Source of the DNA: Pseudomonas nitroreducens
Lineage (GTDB): Bacteria; Pseudomonadota; Gammaproteobacteria; Pseudomonadales; Pseudomonadaceae
Reading direction: 5' to 3'
Assembly (NCBI RefSeq): GCF_024170165.1
Contig: NZ_JALJXP010000001.1
Coordinates: 124,001 to 188,000 of the forward strand
DNA length: 64,000 nucleotides
In this document: one piece after another, positions 37,129 to 45,162 of the stretch
Numbering within the stretch: position 1 is the stretch's first letter
Layout: each line of letters begins with the position of its first letter
Position numbers and translations under genes: made by a program
The notes under the pieces: model-generated
The model's database searches: none
Told to the model about the DNA's origin: nothing
What the model saw: only the letters and a program-made list of their open reading frames with translations

Positions 37129-37425
37129 CTATCCACGCCGGATATATACAGGAACAACATCCGCCCCAGAAAAATCCACTTTCTCCACACCCACATTCAC
37201 TTCAAAAGTTATAGAAACAGCACAAATACCCATGACCAATGAATCAAATTCAGTAATCACATCGTCAATCTCCTCCATATCCTCCTCAAGCTTCTGATCA
37301 ATATAAAACTCTACGTGCAGCCCTTCAGAGAACCTTACGAGAACAACTCTAAAATTTTCAGATACAGCACCCAAAAGCGCCTGAACAAGAGCAACAATCA
37401 CAGAATTTCTAATATTTAAATTCAT
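37129..37425 (-). CDS. Small AT-rich gene, probable orphan CDI immunity protein
   Basis: A 98-aa acidic protein (MNLNIRNSVIVALVQALLGAV ... VDFSGADVVPVYIRRG). No signal peptide; not assignable to a family by eye, but the size, acidity, AT-rich composition and orientation match CDI immunity genes. Start ATG at 37425; the ribosome site is weak, consistent with translational coupling to an upstream toxin. Flanked by repeat copies 2 and 3. An upstream frame (ALFRLVQLQNWLIK, stop) overlaps the start as ATGA, as a toxin tail would. Confidence 0.6.
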   Translation of the reverse strand: MNLNIRNSVIVALVQALLGAVSENFRVVLVRFSEGLHVEFYIDQKLEEDMEEIDDVITEFDSLVMGICAVSITFEVNVGVEKVDFSGADVVPVYIRRG

Positions 37426-37474
37426 TTAATCAACCAATTTTGGAGTTGGACTAGTCGGAACAATGCTTGAAGAG
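37422..37474 (-). pseudogene. Possible toxin C-terminal remnant upstream of the 98-aa gene
   Basis: From repeat copy 3 to the immunity start, one frame reads LQALFRLVQLQNWLIK and stops with a 4-nt ATGA overlap. A second frame (SSIVPTSPTPKLVD, TAA right before ATG) is also open. The remnant is about 16 codons, cut off by the repeat. Confidence 0.4.
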
Positions 37475-37559
37475 AAAAAGGGGACAGATTTATTTTTCAA
37501 ACTCTAGCCCCGACTCATCAGCCAGCTTTAGAGTAGAAAAATAAATTTGCCCACTTTTC
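37475..37559. repeat. GGGGACAGATTTATTT palindromic repeat, copy 3
   Basis: Both arms present; right arm AAATAAATTTGCCCACTTTT slightly diverged. Separates the 98-aa and 101-aa genes. Confidence 0.88.
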
Positions 37560-37582
37560 TATTCCTTGGCGGGGCACAACAG

Positions 37583-37888
37583 CTATGCATACTTGAAACT
37601 TGTATGAACCTGCCCGCCTTTACTATAAGACATGACAAATGAGTCCCAGCACTCTCCCCGCTGATCAGCGTTAGCTCGCAACCTCTTCACGAGCCCATAC
37701 AAAATCGAATAATTGAAGTTTGTTTTTGCATTGGTCGTCTTTGAGCCATTTAACTCAACAGATAATTCAACATCAATATAGCCATCGCCTATTTCCACCT
37801 CAAAAATGAAGGTGTCGTATCCCTCAACAATCCCGGCATCCAGGATAGAAAATATATCTTTAACCAGCTCAATATCTTCAGTGACCAT
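37583..37888 (-). CDS. Orphan immunity protein, YezG/DUF600-like
   Basis: A 101-aa acidic protein. The end (CWDSFVMSYSKGGQVHTSFKYA) and the DTFIFEVEIGDGYIDVELSV core resemble YezG/DUF600-type immunity proteins found after polymorphic toxins; this is a recollection of family pattern, not a search result. Start ATG at 37888, with AGAGAA 5 nt upstream, over the GTG three bases earlier. A clear 30-codon toxin tail ends one nucleotide into this start. Flanked by repeat copies 3 and 4. Confidence 0.65.
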   Translation of the reverse strand: MVTEDIELVKDIFSILDAGIVEGYDTFIFEVEIGDGYIDVELSVELNGSKTTNAKTNFNYSILYGLVKRLRANADQRGECWDSFVMSYSKGGQVHTSFKYA

Positions 37889-37985
37889 CACAATTCTCTG
37901 GGAACTCTATTGGCTTCATTTTCAAAAATCCGAGTCCTAGTTTTTCCCTCGAAAGTATAGGTCACCGTCAAACTATCTGACCTCA
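37888..37985 (-). pseudogene. Toxin C-terminal remnant coupled to the YezG-like immunity gene
   Basis: An open frame of about 32 codons from repeat copy 4 to the immunity start. It contains SLTVTYTFEGKTRTRIF and then ENEANRVPREL, stop. TGA overlaps ATG by one base (TGATG). It has no start codon and its 5' side is the repeat, so it is the last part of a lost toxin domain. I do not recognise the toxin. Confidence 0.6.
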
Positions 37986-37988
37986 GAG

Positions 37989-38074
37989 AAAAAAGGGGAC
38001 AGATTTATTTTCTGCACTCTAATCCCGACTCGCCAGCCAGCTTTAGAGTAGAAAGATAAATCTGTCCCCTTTTC
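37989..38074. repeat. GGGGACAGATTTATTT palindromic repeat, copy 4
   Basis: Nearly perfect arms (left AAAAAAGGGGACAGATTTAT; right GATAAATCTGTCCCCTTTTC). Separates the toxin tail of the YezG-like cassette from the DUF596-like gene. Confidence 0.9.
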
Positions 38075-38077
38075 GCC

Positions 38078-38428
38078 CTATGTCCAGAACTCCTTCCCAT
38101 CGGAGTCTATCCAAACCGCTCCAGCAGGGGCCTCAGTTAAAAACCAAAAACCGAACCCATCAAGATCATCCTCGCCAGGATTGTCAGGCCACGCTCCCTT
38201 AAGAACAGCCAACTGATCTTGGATGCTGCCCTGAAGGAATACACCATCATGCGCTAGCTTCAGATGTCCCTCTGACATGAGCCACTCGACAAGAGAAAAG
38301 AAAGTCTCAGCTCGTTTTTTGTAATCGACAGATACGCCGGACAACTCAACCGCCATATGCTGCCATATGACACCCATTGAAAGCCCAAACGCACTCTTCA
38401 ATACGGCCTTATAAATTGATTCAATCAC
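38078..38428 (-). CDS. DUF596-like orphan immunity protein
   Basis: A 116-aa protein with the DUF596-type ending DGFGFWFLTEAPAGAVWIDSDGKEFWT, in parts, and an RAETFFSLVEWLMSEGHLKL middle. DUF596 proteins are found after filamentous-haemagglutinin toxins. It uses a GTG start at 38428, which overlaps the TGA of a decayed toxin tail as GTGA, with GGAGAT 9 nt upstream inside that tail. Flanked by repeat copies 4 and 5. AT-rich. Confidence 0.7.
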   Translation of the reverse strand: MIESIYKAVLKSAFGLSMGVIWQHMAVELSGVSVDYKKRAETFFSLVEWLMSEGHLKLAHDGVFLQGSIQDQLAVLKGAWPDNPGEDDLDGFGFWFLTEAPAGAVWIDSDGKEFWT

Positions 38429-38540
38429 TTGAACTTAATCTCCACAGTTCGACCACCGTTAATTGCTTTATCTACGACATCAATAGTCCAGCTGGCGCCT
38501 GTTTATTGAGAAGACGTGGAGAAATTTCTAAGCGTAATCT
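38425..38540 (-). pseudogene. Decayed toxin C-terminal remnant coupled to the DUF596-like gene
   Basis: One frame encodes SWTIDVVDKAINGGRTVEIK and FK, stop, overlapping the immunity GTG by 4 nt. Just upstream the continuation appears in another frame (EISPRLLNKQAPA), so about one base has been lost near GCGCCAGCTGG. A frameshifted end of a polymorphic-toxin domain; no start codon remains. The 5' side runs towards repeat copy 5. Confidence 0.6.
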
Positions 38541-38555
38541 TTAAGAAGAAAGAAG

Positions 38556-38640
38556 AAAAAGGGAACAGATTTATTTTCTTCACTCTAATCCCGACTCGCC
38601 AGACAGCTTTAGAGTAGAAAAACAAACCTATCCCCTTTTC
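38556..38640. repeat. GGGGACAGATTTATTT palindromic repeat, copy 5
   Basis: Left arm GGGAACAGATTTATTTTC and right arm AAAACAAACCTATCCCCTTTT, both with substitutions. It opens the 300-bp repeat cluster between the DUF596-like and Imm50-like genes. Confidence 0.85.
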
Positions 38641-38650
38641 AGTCCGGGCC

Positions 38651-38686
38651 CAGTTTCAGAGTAGAGAAATAAATCTGTCCCTTTTC
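38651..38686. repeat. GGGGACAGATTTATTT repeat, half copy 6
   Basis: Only the right arm (TTTCAGAGTAGAGAAATAAA and CTGTCCC) is left, between full copies 5 and 7. Confidence 0.8.
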
Positions 38687-38709
38687 TCGTTTCTGGCTAC
38701 TCCACCCAA

Positions 38710-38795
38710 GAAAAAGGGGACAGATTTATTTTCGATGCTCTAATCCTGACTCTGCATCTAGCTTTAGAGTAGAAAAATAAATCTGTCCCCTTTTC
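38710..38795. repeat. GGGGACAGATTTATTT palindromic repeat, copy 7
   Basis: Full palindrome with near-perfect arms, next to the 3' end of the Imm50-like gene. With copies 5 and 6 it fills the 428-bp gene-free stretch 38429-38856, apart from the toxin remnant. Confidence 0.88.
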
Positions 38796-38856
38796 AGCCT
38801 CTTTTCAGCCTTCTTTCTTTACCCCCGCGACTTACATACCGCCTCATTTCGTTAGT

Positions 38857-39258
38857 TCAATTCTTATACGCAGATATTTTTTCAACATAAGAAAAATCAG
38901 ACCTAAGCCTCATATACAGACCATCCCCAAACAACTCCAATATCACCAGATCATTTTCCCTAAAAACATGTATCCCCCCAACGTTATCCAACCCCCAACC
39001 CTTCATTTCAAAATCCGTAACACCAGAGAAGGCTAGGACAATTTGAACGCAGTTGAATCCGTTTGCTACCCATTTCTTAGGCGGATCACTAGGAAAATCC
39101 CCTAAGTCAAATCTAATCGAAACTTTAGGACCATCCCTGCTAATGGCAACCTCATGAAAGCTTAAGCCTTTAAGATCAGGTATATCCTCTCCATATACGG
39201 CCTTAATCTCTTTATCGCTCATCAGGCATTCAAGCCAGTTATTCATATCAGTTACCAT
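38857..39258 (-). CDS. Imm50-like immunity protein for the orphan CdiA toxin
   Basis: A 133-aa cytosolic protein resembling Imm50-type immunity proteins: NNWLECLMSDKEIKAVYGEDIPDLKGLSFHEVAI, in parts, FPSDPPKKWVANGFNCVQIVLAF and the FEMKGWGLDNVGG segment. Start at 39258, with AAAGGAT upstream, overlaps the end of the orphan toxin by 7 bp. This is the normal toxin-immunity arrangement and is intact here, unlike the four cassettes further downstream. It would protect against the HNH-type toxin encoded just before it. Confidence 0.75.
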   Translation of the reverse strand: MVTDMNNWLECLMSDKEIKAVYGEDIPDLKGLSFHEVAISRDGPKVSIRFDLGDFPSDPPKKWVANGFNCVQIVLAFSGVTDFEMKGWGLDNVGGIHVFRENDLVILELFGDGLYMRLRSDFSYVEKISAYKN

Positions 39259-42200
39259 GAGTAATGATCCTTTGTCCCAGGAACAGATCCTGTTCTAGTG
39301 TTTTCAATTGGCCGAACATTAAAATGAGCCCCCTGATCCCCAACACCACCTTGACCATATTGATGGCCAGCCGAGTGCTCTTGAATAACAACTACGCTAC
39401 CATCAGATCTCTTAAAGGTATATTCCCTAGTCCAAATCGGCCTACCATTAGCGTCAAGTATATTTTTGCCATTTATGTCCTGCATTAAAGCCCGATCTAT
39501 AGAATCTGGCTCTTTATATCGTGGAATCCCTAAGTCTTTCTTGGCTGAATTAAATGCATCGCTCCTTCCGGCATAAAGATCATCCTGATCTTTATGCATA
39601 ATCCCCGGCGACGGCAACTCACTCACCGGGAACCCAGTATTCCCACTCTCAACCTGCGGAATCTGGTCTCCGCCGGTATGCGTGGGCAGCTCTATTTTCC
39701 CACCTGCCCCGTAGCCACTGCTCCCAGGCACCCAAGGAGTCGTATCAACGACAGGTGTGGTCAGCGGTGAGTTATCTGGCTGGAAGATCGGGTTTGCGTA
39801 GAGTCCCGGGTACAGGGTGAGGATAATCCGCTTCGCCAGGAATAGCGTCGCCGCGTCAGTAGCTCCAGACGTCCAGCTTGGGAGCTGCGTGGTTGGATCA
39901 ATATTGTCCCCGCCGGCTGGATCAGCATATGGCCGGTTCTGATTGGCGCCACTCGCAATCAAGACCTCTGCAACCGCAGCGAACAGGCCGCTTACACCGC
40001 CCTTCGCTGTTAGGTTTTGCTGAATACCGTTGCCATTCTGCTGACCCAGAAGTACGAGAATGTCGGCAGCGGCCGCAGGGTTGGTTTGTGCAAGATTGGC
40101 CAAGGCATCGGCCAGTACTTTTCCATTTGCCGTATCGCTTTCGCCCCTCGTCACGTTCCTGAGAAGCTCTCGCGATGCCTCAGCACGCTCCGTAGGCGTA
40201 CCCGAGGCAAACTTGTCGATCAACTCGGCTTGGCGAACACCTTCCTTGAACCCCGTCGTCAACGTCTCGATTGGCTCCAGCACTTGCTTGACCTGCTCTG
40301 CAATGTGCTCCGGAGTGTTCTCAACGCTCTCCTTCCAGGCAGTGACGGTGCCTACCGGATCAGCCACCGCCTCCAGCGAAGACTTACTGGCATAGATGTC
40401 CGTCCGCTCTTCATGATCCTTGGTGACCTCATAGGCCTTATCCACATCGCGGTTCAGCCCCGCCGTGGAGTCGGTGCCGCTCTGCGCGTCGCCGCGCACG
40501 ACGATCTCGCCATCCCCCACGGTGGCCCGGACAATCTGTTGGCGGTCCTTCTCGTAGTCGTAGCCGCTGATGCTCCAGCCGGATTCACCAGGTTCGCCCT
40601 TGCCAACCTGGGTCTTGTCTTGCAGGGCGAGCTCCTTGCCACCGGCGGCCTTGGTGCTGCCACCGACGTTGACGTAGTAGCTGTGCTCCTTGTCCTTGCC
40701 GGCGATGTCGCTGTAGCCGAGGGTTTCGGTGTCGAGCTTGAGGTTGCCGCGATCGGAGGCGATCAACGCGCCGTCGAGCTGGGTGTGCTTTTCGGTGCGG
40801 ATGTCCACCTTGTCGGCAGCGGTGATGCTGGTTTGCCGCTCGACCCAATTGGTGGTGCCGGTGGTCTTGCCGACACCCACCGAGCCGCTGACGCCCGCGC
40901 CCGGACCGATGGTGGCGGTAACGCTGAGATCGAATTGGCGGCCGCTGGCGCTGCCGGTGTCGGGTACGGAAGCGACGGTGAGGTCACGTCCGACCCGGCC
41001 GATGACGTCTTCGCCGCGCAGCGTTGCCCCCGCGATGGTGGTGTCCCGGCCGCTGATGAACGCGAGTTGATCGCCGGCCTGCAAGTTGGCCTGCTGCTGC
41101 TTGGCGCCGTCCCGGTCAAGCTTGCCTTTGCCGACATCCACGCTGGCGTAGACGCCTACGCCCTCGTTGCTGAAGGTGAAGCCAACCTCGCCACCACCGC
41201 TGTGACGGTTGCTGTCGCTGCTGGAGTCGTTCTGAGCGGCACGGATGGTGAGGTCGTTACCGGCCGAGAGGGTCATGTCCCGCCCGGCCGTGGCCTGGGT
41301 GCCGGTCATGGTCAGGTCGTTGCGCGCATCGATCAGCAGGTCACGCCCGGCTGCCAGCTGCGCGGAAGAGGACGTGCCCTGGGTTCCCTGATCGTCGATC
41401 GTGCCGCTGCTGCCGCCGATGCCGGCCTTGATACCCCCACTTGTGCCGCCATTGATGCCGCCCTGGCTGCGCTTCTGCTGGCTCTCGGTGACGTTGCTGC
41501 CGCGAGCCACATCGATGGTCACGTTGTTGCCGGCCAGTGCTATGTCGCGCCCCGACTGAATGGAACCACCCTGCACGAGCAGATCATTGCCGGCGATCAT
41601 CGTGACGTCGCGCCCGGCATCCAGGTTCGAACCACGATTGCCCTGGATTACCTGGGTGCTGCTCGACGACTCCTTAGCGTTGCCGATATGGCCCGCCCCT
41701 GTGGGGCCATTGAAGAACTGGCCAATGCTGTCGATGGCCTTGAGGCTGCTGGAACCCTTGCTGACGTTGTTGTCGCCCTTGCCCGCGCCCTGGATGGCAT
41801 CGACGGTATCGCCGTAGTTATGGCTGATCTTCCCGGAGGCGCCATTGCGCTCGACACTGTGGGTGCTGGCGGAGGTGCTGAGCTCCGGCATGGCCGCGAC
41901 GGCGATGTTCCGGCCCGCTTGAAGAGTGATGTCCCTGCCGGCATCAACGTCGGAGCCCAAGATGTTGATGTCACGCTTGGCGACGATGCTCGCGTCATTG
42001 CCAGCCGTGATCGCACTTTCGGCAGCCAATTGACTGGTCTGTTTGTTGGTATCCCGCGTCTTCTCCTCACCGGCGAAGGAGCTGAAGCCATTGCGGTCAC
42101 TGTCCTGACTGATGCCGATAGTCTTGCGCTTGGACCAGTTGCTGCTTTCCGCACTGTCGGCGGCCGCGACAATATTCACGTCGCGACCTGCATTCAGGTT

Positions 42201-44048
42201 GGCATTGCGTCCGGCGGCCACGCTGCTGCCCACGAGGTCGATATCACGTGCTGCGTTGAGGTTGGCATCGCGACCGGCGATGACTTGACTGCCTACGCTG
42301 GTGGTGGTCGCCCCTTTGTTACCCTGCTGCTTGTTCTCGCCCAGGGTTATGTCGTTCTTCACGAAGGGCAGACCAACCTTCAAAGATTCCCCGATGCTGG
42401 GTAAGCCGAACTTCTTGCGATACTCCTCGGAGTGGCTGTAGCTGGATTCAGTGGCGGACTCCAGGCGGATGTCGCCGGTAGCGTCGATCAGCCCGGCGCG
42501 CAGGTCAGCATCCTGGCCGGCGCGTGCGGTGCTGCCCTGCATGACGATGTCCTTGCCGGCGACGACTACCAGATCATTCCCGGCATTCAGCTCGCTACCT
42601 ACCTGGGTGGTGCTGGTTTTCAGCTGGCTTTCGCCTTTCTTGGACAGACCAGCGAAGCCGGATTTCGTCTTGCTGCTGCTGGCTCCGTGCTCTTCGCTAC
42701 CGGACAGCAGTGCAACGTTGCCCTGACCACCGACCAGCAGGTCATGGCCGGCGTTGAGCTGGCTGCCCACGACAGTAACGTCGCGCCCGCCATTCAGGCT
42801 GACTGCGCCGCTGGCGTTCTGGCTGACGTTGACGGTGAGATCGCCACCGGCCTGGATCACTGACGCGACGTTGGTATCGGCATAGCTTTCGGACGTCTTG
42901 GTCTTGCTTCTGCCGAACGACCCTTCCTTCTTCTTGTACAGGTAGGCGTACTGCTCGTTCTGCGCGGCGACGATGGCGACGTCGCGCTCGGCGTCCAGGG
43001 CCACGTTTGCGCCACCCTTGACCTGGCTGCCGATGACGCCCAGGTCCTGTCCCGCATACAGGGACACATCACCACCGGCCGTGAGGACGGTGGATTGCTG
43101 CTCGACCAGATCGCTCTTGCTCTTGGTCTTGCGCGTGTTGCTATAGCTGTGGCTCTCATCCGCCGCCGAGGCGAGGGTGACGTCGCGGCCGGCGCTCAGG
43201 GCGGCGTCGCGGGCAGCGTCGAGGCGGCTGGCGACGGCGTTGAGGTCGCGCCCGGCGCTGATGTCGAGGTCGCGGCCAGCGCTGGCTTCGGCGCCAAGCT
43301 GGGTGGTGGTTTCGCTGTAGTAGCGGCGGCCGTTGAGCTGGCCGTTGGTGACTTCTACCGAGGCGATGTTGACGTCGCGGTCTGCGCCGATGAACAGGTC
43401 GCCACGGCTCTGCAGCACGCCACCGAGGTTGCTGACGTCACGGCCGGCGCTGATGTCGAGGCTGTTGGCGGCCTCGATGCGGGCGGCGCTGTCGGCGAAG
43501 CTGGTAGTCCAGGTGCGGTTGGCGCTCTGCGCGCTGTCGATGCGGGTGACGCTGCGTTCGTTGATCACATCGCCGGTCAGTGCGATGAGGCTGACGTCGC
43601 GCCCGGCGATGATGCCGCCGGCGGCGTTGCGGATGCTGTCGTCGGCGAGCAGGTCGAGGCGATTGCCGGCCTGGATCAGCCCGCTGTTGCTCAGGTTGCT
43701 GGCACTGGCGCTGAGGTTGTTGCTGGCGCGCAGGGTGCCGGCGTTGTTGAGTTCGCCGCCGCTGATGAGGGTGACGTCCTGGCCCTGGATCAGCGCGCCG
43801 GTGGGGCCGAGGCGGTTTTCCGCCTGGGCGAGGTAGAGCACCGGGACGAGGACCTTCTCGCCGTTCACCTCGGCTTCTTCGAGCCAGACGATGTCGTGGG
43901 TCAGGGCCGCGACCTGTTCGGCGGAGAGGCCTACGCCGACGGAGAGCTGCAGGCTGTCCTTGTAGGGCGAGCCGGGGTTTGGCAACGCGTGCGTTGCCCC
44001 GGCGAGCGACCCGCCAGGGATGGCGGGGCCGGGGGTGCAGGCGAGCAA
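39252..44048 (-). pseudogene. Orphan CdiA C-terminal half with HNH-type toxin domain (5'-truncated)
   Basis: An uninterrupted frame of 1598 codons lacking signal peptide, TPS domain and FHA-1 repeats. From YKDSLQL onwards it parallels residues about 2310 on of the complete CdiA (AEQVAALTHDIVWLEEAEVN), then FHA-2-type repeats (AGRDVTL, AGNDL). It diverges into its own pretoxin region (ENTPEHIAEQVKQVLEPIE). The end (REYTFKRSDGSVVVIQEHSA, GHQYGQGGVGDQGAHFNVRP, TKDHYSW) fits an HNH/endonuclease VII-type nuclease toxin, possibly Tox-SHH. No ATG or GTG precedes the homology; only TTG at 44048. Probably silent unless recombined into cdiA. Confidence 0.75.
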
Positions 44049-44452
44049 CGGAGTTGTGACAGGGATGTCTGCGCCGAGCTTCCTACCCTTTAAAAGCTCT
44101 TGTTGTTAAAGATCGAAAAGACGAATTTCCGACCTTAGCGAACTCAATCGGGAAACCCGTCAGCCGTTTCCCAAGACCTTGCGGGACGCGGTGGAATGCG
44201 CGCAGAGGCGTAGAAAGCCGCCATCTGAAAACGATAAAATAACCACATATTTTCGAAAGTACGCAGCAGGTTGACGACCGTTTATCGCAAGATCGACTCT
44301 TCGGCCAGCGGCGTATAAACAGAGCATGATCCTGAACTGCCGAGCGGCACGGATCACGTAAAGGAGTTTCAACAGAACGAAAAAGACGCGAGCCGACGGT
44401 GCGTCAACACCGCCGGCCCGCTAACCACAAGCAGCTAATTAGGAGCTGACCC
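44049..44452. other. Gene-free junction region upstream of the orphan CdiA half
   Basis: The orphan frame continues upstream to a TAA at 44106-44108 without a start codon (codons for LLKGRKLGADIPVTTPLLAC). Next to it, inside the frame at 43979-44020, lie two hairpins: GGCAACGC/GCGTTGCC and CCCGCCA/TGGCGGG, typical of Pseudomonas repeats. The remainder (44110-44450) shows no convincing gene; it presumably carries the promoter of the 108-aa gene. Confidence 0.5.
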
Positions 44453-44779
44453 ATGGCTGACGCGAATCATACGTCACACCCGTCCACACGTCCCGCCGTC
44501 CACGGGTTTATCCCGCTGGCAACGGCGTCACAGCACAGTCACTTTCTTCGTGACGCCACGCTGTTCCTGAACACCGATGCGCCCGCCGAGGCCTTGTATG
44601 ACGCGGCGGAAGATCGGCTCGGTGCCGTGCTCGACCTGCTCGCTGTGCTGGAAAGGGTCGATGTGGATGACATACCCATCAGCAACGTTTTCCAGATCAG
44701 CCGCGCGCTGTTGTTGCTGGTGTCCGATGCGCAGTCGTTGTACCAGGCGGATCATGAGCAGCGAGGTAGGCGGCGGTAA
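44453..44779 (+). CDS. Small Pseudomonas protein, DUF3077/DUF6124-like
   Basis: A 108-aa cytosolic protein: HSHFLRDATLFLNTDAPAEALYDAAEDRLGAVLDLLAVL, in parts, then VFQISRALLLLVSDAQSLYQAD. The helical pattern resembles the small DUF3077/DUF6124 proteins common in Pseudomonas, usually of unknown function. Start at 44453 with TTAGGAG upstream. It is on the plus strand between cdiI and the orphan CdiA half, opposite to all CDI genes, and ends at a bidirectional terminator. Its GC content is like the core genome. It may be a resident gene around which CDI parts were inserted. Confidence 0.65.
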   Translation: MADANHTSHPSTRPAVHGFIPLATASQHSHFLRDATLFLNTDAPAEALYDAAEDRLGAVLDLLAVLERVDVDDIPISNVFQISRALLLLVSDAQSLYQADHEQRGRRR

Positions 44780-44789
44780 ATCACAGGCA

Positions 44790-44823
44790 ATAAAAACCCC
44801 AGCTCGGTGGCTGGGGTTTCTTA
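44790..44823. terminator. Bidirectional Rho-independent terminator
   Basis: AAACCCCAGC / GCTGGGGTTT stem flanked by AATAAA and TTCTTATTTT. It ends the 108-aa gene on the plus strand and the cdiBAI transcript on the minus strand. Confidence 0.85.
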
Positions 44824-44835
44824 TTTTGAGATTCT

Positions 44836-45162
44836 CTATTCTTCATGGGGCCACTCCAACCCCGCTCTAAAATTCTTATACCAATATTCCCTTGAGAGAG
44901 AGTCATCTCTTTCAAAGCAATACACAAACTCGTCAAGCCTATCAGCAAGCTTGAATTCATACTTATACTTGGCAATTGCCAACTTACTCTGTATTTCATA
45001 AAGCTCATCAAAAAAGCCTTGAGCCTCATCGAAAGACTTACTTGAAATCTCCTTAATTAGCACCACACACCTAGCTTCGTAAGCATTCGTGCAATGCCGA
45101 ACAGCAAGAGCGCTGCTTCTATAGCGCTCCAGTTCATCCTGCAAAACTTCCCAGATATCCAT
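44836..45162 (-). CDS. cdiI: CDI immunity protein CdiI
   Basis: A 108-aa acidic cytosolic protein (MDIWEVLQDELERYRSSALAV ... YKNFRAGLEWPHEE), largely helical, of no family I recognise. It starts in the stop codon of cdiA (TAATG, one-base overlap) and ends before a terminator, the standard CdiI position. It is AT-richer than cdiA. It should neutralise the specific toxin formed by the last 230 or so residues of CdiA. Assigned from position and size. Confidence 0.8.
   Translation of the reverse strand: MDIWEVLQDELERYRSSALAVRHCTNAYEARCVVLIKEISSKSFDEAQGFFDELYEIQSKLAIAKYKYEFKLADRLDEFVYCFERDDSLSREYWYKNFRAGLEWPHEE

Noticed and set aside
36562..38795. CRISPR array, suggested by regularly spaced repeats
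   Set aside because: Repeats are long palindromes of about 85 bp with gene-sized spacers that encode proteins; no cas genes.
36562..38795. Integron cassette array
   Set aside because: The repeat lacks recognisable attC core sites and no integrase is present; a cassette-like layout is noted only as an analogy.
44160..44372. A 70-codon minus-strand ORF in the junction region
   Set aside because: Weak start context, biased composition and no homology that I recognise; treated as non-coding.
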